A stretch of 64,000 nucleotides of DNA from the NCBI RefSeq assembly GCF_021228795.1, contig NZ_CP089309.1, positions 1,240,001-1,304,000 on the forward strand. The letters run 5' to 3'. Shown piece after piece: positions 60,442 to 64,000 of this stretch. How positions within the stretch are numbered: position 1 is the stretch's first letter; every line of letters begins with the position of its first letter. The position numbers and the translations under genes are program-made. This DNA comes from Thiocapsa bogorovii. Its GTDB lineage: Bacteria; Pseudomonadota; Gammaproteobacteria; Chromatiales; Chromatiaceae. The notes under the pieces were generated by a model. The model was not told the DNA's origin and did no database searches. It saw nothing but the letters and a program-made list of their open reading frames with translations.

Positions 60442-62127
60442 CCTAAAAAGAGCAGTTAGCGCCCGTCGCGGAGCGTTTTCGGCCCGCGGGCGAGTACACA
60501 TACCGGCGGTTCGGCGGCTACGCCGGCGCCGGTAACACCGCCGGCGGCTGCAATTGGCGGCCGTTGAGATACTTCACCAGCGCCCGCGAGAGGAGCCGGT
60601 ACCAGCGTTGCAGGGGACTCAACTGCTCCGCAGTTCGGCGCAGCGTGTTGAAGAAGGCCGTGATCTCGCGGCAGGTCGCCTCCACCCACCCGGCTTCGGC
60701 ATGGGGATGGCTGATGGTCAGGCGCGTCTGCCCGCCGTGACGGGTCAGTCGTGCCGGTGCGCTGAGCAGCAGCGGGCGGCTGGTGATCGCCTCGGTGTGC
60801 CGAGTCGGGTCGGCCAGGCGCACGAACAGGCTCCACCAGTTGTAGGTCAAGGCGGTGATGCGCGCCATGAAGCGGCAGCGCTTGATGTCGCGGGTGGTGA
60901 AGCCGCCCCAGCCCCAATGGTTCTTGAGCTCGTCGAAGGGATTCTCCGCGTCGGCGCGATCGCGATAGAGTTGCGCCACGCTCAGGATCTCATGGGGCAG
61001 CGAGGTCACCAGCACGGCGTACTCGTAGACGATCGTCTCGTCGGTGAGCTCGGCGAAGCTCAGGCGCAGCTGCTCGGGATCACCCTGCTCGACGACGGCC
61101 AGGTCGGCCTTGATGCGCCGGCGCAGCACGACGGCGCGCCGGGCACGGCTCCAGCCCGACAGACGCAGGGTCGTCTCGGCCCCCTGCCAGCCTTGACCGG
61201 CATCGCACCACTCGGCATCGCGCATCAGGCGCTCGACGGTCTGCTTGACCTTGGAGGTCATGCGCAGCTTGAACAGATACGGGATCCCCTCCTGCTCGGC
61301 CCGTGCCATGTTGGCTTGGGTGCCCCAATCGCGGTCGCCGCGAATGCACAGCGGCCAGTGCGCCCGCGGCAGGCGCGCGAGCAACTCCCACAGCCCCGGC
61401 GCGCTGTACTTGGACGCGGTTTGGTTGCCGTCCAGCACCTCCACGTCCAGGATCAGACGCAGACCGGCGACGAAATAGGTGTGGTCGGTGTGCGAAGGGC
61501 GCCCCGGCTTGTGCGGGTTGTAGCCCTTGAGCGCACCCTCTTGATGCCCGTAGAGCGGCTTGACCGTCACGTCGGTATCGAGAATCCAGGGCACGCCCGG
61601 CACCGGCGCCACGCAGGCGTCCAGGTGGTTCTGCAACCAGGCCACCCCGTCGGCTTCATCGAGCTTGCCGAGGTTGCGGCGCACCGAGTCCTCGCTCACC
61701 ACCGCCTCCATGCCCAGCAGGGCGGCGTTGATGGTGTCGCCGCGCAGGGCACTGATGTGGGCATCGCGCTGATGCCCGGACAGCACCGCCAGGATGGCGG
61801 TACCGAGAACGTCGCGCGTGCTCGGGGCGTTCGGGCTGGTCAGCTTCAGCGGGCAGCTCTCGACCCAGGCATCGAAGCGCCCGCCCAGGCGCAAAAACTC
61901 GGTGAAGAACGGCAGCTGCCCCAGCGGGGTGACCGCCGCCTGCGCATCCCACTCGACGTGGACGCGGCCGCCAAAGGTGTCCACCGCAACCGGGCCGGCA
62001 TGCGGTACCAATGCGGTGGTTTCGGGTTCACCCTGCGGGTGAGGGATCGGGTTGCTCATGGGGACCTCCTTGCGCCGATATTTCAGCGGCTTGGATCACT
62101 CGAGGCAAGGTTTAACTGCTCTTTTTA
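60442..62127 (-). mobile_element. IS1380-family insertion sequence, complete
   Basis: The ends are perfect 17-bp inverted repeats: CCTAAAAAGAGCAGTTA at 60442-60458 and its complement at 62111-62127. A 5-bp direct repeat GACAA flanks the element at 60437-60441 and 62128-62132, so the insertion is intact and probably recent. Total length is 1686 bp with a single transposase gene. Confidence 0.95.
60518..62059 (-). CDS. IS1380-family DDE transposase
   Basis: This 513-residue transposase has its catalytic acids in ILDTDVTVKPLYG (first Asp, near residue 182), RGDRDWG (second Asp, near residue 242) and YRDRADAENPFDELK (Glu, near residue 375, in the typical Y-R-E-K arrangement). The start ATG lies 52 bp inside the right inverted repeat. 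The frame is complete, so the element is likely active. A near full-length antisense open frame is a GC artefact. Confidence 0.95.
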   Translation of the reverse strand: MSNPIPHPQGEPETTALVPHAGPVAVDTFGGRVHVEWDAQAAVTPLGQLPFFTEFLRLGGRFDAWVESCPLKLTSPNAPSTRDVLGTAILAVLSGHQRDAHISALRGDTINAALLGMEAVVSEDSVRRNLGKLDEADGVAWLQNHLDACVAPVPGVPWILDTDVTVKPLYGHQEGALKGYNPHKPGRPSHTDHTYFVAGLRLILDVEVLDGNQTASKYSAPGLWELLARLPRAHWPLCIRGDRDWGTQANMARAEQEGIPYLFKLRMTSKVKQTVERLMRDAEWCDAGQGWQGAETTLRLSGWSRARRAVVLRRRIKADLAVVEQGDPEQLRLSFAELTDETIVYEYAVLVTSLPHEILSVAQLYRDRADAENPFDELKNHWGWGGFTTRDIKRCRFMARITALTYNWWSLFVRLADPTRHTEAITSRPLLLSAPARLTRHGGQTRLTISHPHAEAGWVEATCREITAFFNTLRRTAEQLSPLQRWYRLLSRALVKYLNGRQLQPPAVLPAPA

Positions 62128-62181
62128 GGGACAACCACTTGTTCGGCTTCGAAGGGATCGATCGTAATCTACGAGATCTAA

Positions 62182-62316
62182 ATGGCTAAGATCTACATCG
62201 AAACGTCCATCGTCTCCTACCTCACCGCGCGGCCATCCAACAATTTGATCGCTGCTGCGTGGCAAAGGGAAACGGTCGATTGGTGGGAAACGCAAAGGGG
62301 CCGATTTGACTTGTAC
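62182..62316 (+). pseudogene. VapC-like PIN toxin, N-terminal part, split by IS256
   Basis: ATG 62182 begins MAKIYIETSIVSYLTARPSN, the typical start of a PIN-domain VapC subfamily (YIETSxxSYLTaRPS), with the first catalytic acid E7 in place of Asp. The frame ends at Tyr45 exactly where the IS256 element starts. The rest of the gene continues at 63782 on the other side, in the same frame after removing one target duplication. An antitoxin gene should precede it; only 54 bp separate it from the IS1380 end and none is recognised. Confidence 0.88.
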
Positions 62317-63774
62317 GAGCTATTGTCAAATCTGGTGTATGACCATAGGGCCAGAGTTTGATCAGGCGGCTTCCCGTTGCTCCTCTTGGGTCTCCGGTGG
62401 GTCGTCGGACACCGGAATCCCGTCTTCGTAACGTGTCCCGCCGAGCAGTTCGGCCACTTTCTCGGGGGCACGGATGCGCCGCCAGGTCTTGGCGGCCTCT
62501 TCGCTCATCTTGAAGGCCAGGCCGAGGAAGGTCGCGCGGGTGACGCAGTTCTTGGTCCGGCCGGTGCGATGGCGCACGGTGGCGAAGGTCGACTCGATGG
62601 GGTTGGTGGTGCGCAGGTGCACCCAGTGCTCGGCCGGGAAGGCGAAGAAGGCGAGCAGGGCCTCGCGGTCCTTCTCGAGCTTCTCGGTGGCCTTGGGATA
62701 TTTGGCCCCATAGCGGTTGATGAAGCGCTTAAAGGCTTGGTCGGCCTGCTTGCGGGTCGGCGCCATCCAGATCGCCTGCAGATCCGCCTTCGCCTTGCCT
62801 TGCAACGACTTGGGCAAGGCATTGAGCACGTTGCCCATCTTGTGGAACCAGCAGCGCTGATGCGCGGTCTCGGGGTAGACCTGCTCAAGCGCACCCCAGA
62901 ACCCCAGCGCCCCGTCGCCGACGGCCAAGCGCGGACCCGTCTGCAGACCACGTGCCTTCAGATCGCGCAGCACATCGAGCCAGGATTCGGTGGATTCACG
63001 CAACCCGTCGACGATGGCGACCCACTCCTTGGTGCCGTCGGGCCGCACCCCGATGATCACCAGCAGGCAGAGCTTGGGATCGTCGCTCTCGCGCAGTGTC
63101 GTGTAGATGCCGTCGACCCACCAGTAGGCGTACTGCCGGCCTTCGAGGCTGCGCTGGGTCCAGTCCTTGTACTCCTCGGCCCACGCGGCCTTGAGCCGGC
63201 CCAGAGCCGCCGCGGAGAGCCCTTTGGCGTCCTCTCCCACCAGCACCTCCAACGCCTCCCCGAGGTCGCCGCTGGAGATCCCCTTCAGATAGAGCCACGG
63301 CAGCGCCGCGGCGACCCGGGCACTGCGGCGCACGTACGGCGGGGCCAGCGCGGAGTTGAACTTCACCCCGGCCCCGGAGCGGTCGCGTACCTTAGGCACC
63401 TGCACCTCCACCGGACCCACCGTGGTGAGGATCTCGCGCGCCGGCAGATAACCGTTGCGCACCACCGCCCGGCGTCCGTCCATCAGCGACACCCCGGCAA
63501 ACTCCTCGAGCAGCTGCTCCACCTCCGCCTCGATGGCCCGCTGCAGGATGTCGCGCGCCCCGCGGCGCACCAGCTCCTCCAGCGGCAGGCCCAGCTCGGC
63601 CAGCACCTCGCCCCGATCCCCTCTTGCACGGCGGGCCCCCGTACTCGTATCGTCGCTCATGGCGCACCTCTCTCGTTGCTGCTTTGGGTCTCGACAACCA
63701 CATTGTCAGCAACGGTGCGCCGCCTGCTCAAGCTCTATCAGTCCCCGCTCATACACCAGAATCGAGCATAGCTC
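62317..63774 (-). mobile_element. IS256-family insertion sequence inside vapC
   Basis: The 26-bp termini GAGCTATTGTCAAATCTGGT(GTATGA) and, on the other strand at the right end, GAGCTATGCTCGATTCTGGT(GTATGA) are imperfect inverted repeats with four mismatches. A 7-bp direct repeat CTTGTAC flanks the element (62310-62316 and 63775-63781). IS256 elements usually make 8-9 bp duplications, so one end may be off by a base or two. Length 1458 bp. Confidence 0.9.
62362..63660 (-). CDS. IS256-family (mutator-type) transposase
   Basis: This 432-residue transposase contains the family features YWWVDGIYTTLRE (first catalytic Asp near residue 170), AVGDGALGFWGAL (second Asp near residue 248), the HQRCWFHKMGNVLNALPKS segment and TTNPIESTFATVRHRT, which holds the catalytic Glu. 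The frame is complete and transcribed opposite to the disrupted vapC. Its stop lies 45 bp inside the left end of the element. Confidence 0.95.
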   Translation of the reverse strand: MSDDTSTGARRARGDRGEVLAELGLPLEELVRRGARDILQRAIEAEVEQLLEEFAGVSLMDGRRAVVRNGYLPAREILTTVGPVEVQVPKVRDRSGAGVKFNSALAPPYVRRSARVAAALPWLYLKGISSGDLGEALEVLVGEDAKGLSAAALGRLKAAWAEEYKDWTQRSLEGRQYAYWWVDGIYTTLRESDDPKLCLLVIIGVRPDGTKEWVAIVDGLRESTESWLDVLRDLKARGLQTGPRLAVGDGALGFWGALEQVYPETAHQRCWFHKMGNVLNALPKSLQGKAKADLQAIWMAPTRKQADQAFKRFINRYGAKYPKATEKLEKDREALLAFFAFPAEHWVHLRTTNPIESTFATVRHRTGRTKNCVTRATFLGLAFKMSEEAAKTWRRIRAPEKVAELLGGTRYEDGIPVSDDPPETQEEQREAA

Positions 63775-63781
63775 CTTGTAC

Positions 63782-64000
63782 ATCTCAGAGGTGGTCGTAG
63801 AAGAGGCAGGCCGAGGCGATGAGTCAGCAGCGTCGCGACGACTTCGGGCACTTGAAGATATTGAGGTCCTGCAACTTGACAAGAAATCCGTGGCGCTCTC
63901 CAAGGCGCTGATTGAACGAGGCGCAGTACCAAAAACAGCGCTGGACGATGCGTTGCACTTGGCCGTTGCCGCGGTGAACGGCATGGAGTTTCTGCTCACC
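63782..64000 (+). pseudogene. VapC-like PIN toxin, C-terminal part, runs off the window
   Basis: Directly after the target duplication the frame reads ISEVVVEEAGRGDESAASRR and later ALDDALHLAVAAVNGMEFLL, carrying the second and third acidic motifs of the PIN domain. Removing the IS and one copy of CTTGTAC joins DLY to ISEVV and restores one open frame from 62182. The C-terminus lies outside the window. Confidence 0.88.

Noticed and set aside
60554-62128. A 524-codon frame antisense to the IS1380 transposase
   Set aside because: No motif, and fully explained by the transposase on the other strand with matching inverted repeats.

Overview
The window is high-GC chromosomal DNA from a proteobacterium. 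A purple sulfur bacterium or close relative (Chromatiales, Gammaproteobacteria) is my best guess, based on overall gene style, the bacterial V-type ATPase beside ordinary proteobacterial genes, and the IS types. That is inference: no rRNA or photosynthesis gene is present. Most real genes lie head to tail in operons with 4-base stop/start overlaps, and many long antisense frames are GC artefacts.

Layout. 0.1-2.4 kb: an unknown membrane protein, a 28-codon gene remnant and an IclR regulator. 3.1-11.2 kb: a MoxR/DUF58/DUF4381/BatA/BatB/TPR/BatD operon, with an in-frame TGA near the start of batB. 11.2-12.0 kb: rpmB-rpmG and tRNA-Cys. 12.3-21.1 kb (minus strand): an RND efflux pair that runs directly into an Mrp-type Na+/H+ antiporter set without MnhA. 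21.5-25.7 kb: mipA remnant, ygiW, a membrane histidine kinase with a FixJ/NarL regulator, and vapBC. 25.9-43.0 kb: an arginine deiminase region (antiporter, arcA, TPR/beta-barrel outer-membrane protein, YfcC-type carrier, AI-2E exporter, alpha/beta-hydrolase, small lipoprotein, DUF3611, DUF1576, urea transporter), followed by a partly decayed second copy of arcA, barrel, AI-2E and hydrolase. 43.2-48.2 kb: a tRNA-Cys relic, tRNA-Leu and a MacAB-like ABC exporter. 48.5-59.3 kb: a V-type ATPase operon in permuted order, two collapsed genes, a YihY/BrkB protein and an orphan ABC ATPase, all interspersed with an 85-bp repeat family. 59.4-64 kb: a beta-carbonic anhydrase, an IS1380 element and an IS256 element inserted in a second vapC.

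Two signals link genes that look unrelated. First, a 20-bp motif (consensus RTTTAACCAAAGTGCAATRR) occurs upstream of ygiW, the arginine deiminase operon, the lipoprotein/DUF3611 pair and the second arcA copy, with a weaker match upstream of the urea transporter. The three best copies have a TAnnnT -10-like hexamer at the same distance, so they look like promoters of one regulon; the adjacent two-component pair is the obvious candidate regulator. Second, a two-part repeat (A element, AT-rich 22-23 bp spacer, B element) is scattered around the V-ATPase region and supplies the stop codons of two ATPase-operon genes.

Several gene remnants keep both their beginning and end but have lost the middle. 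Together with the duplication, repeats and IS elements, they show that the right half of the window has been heavily rearranged.
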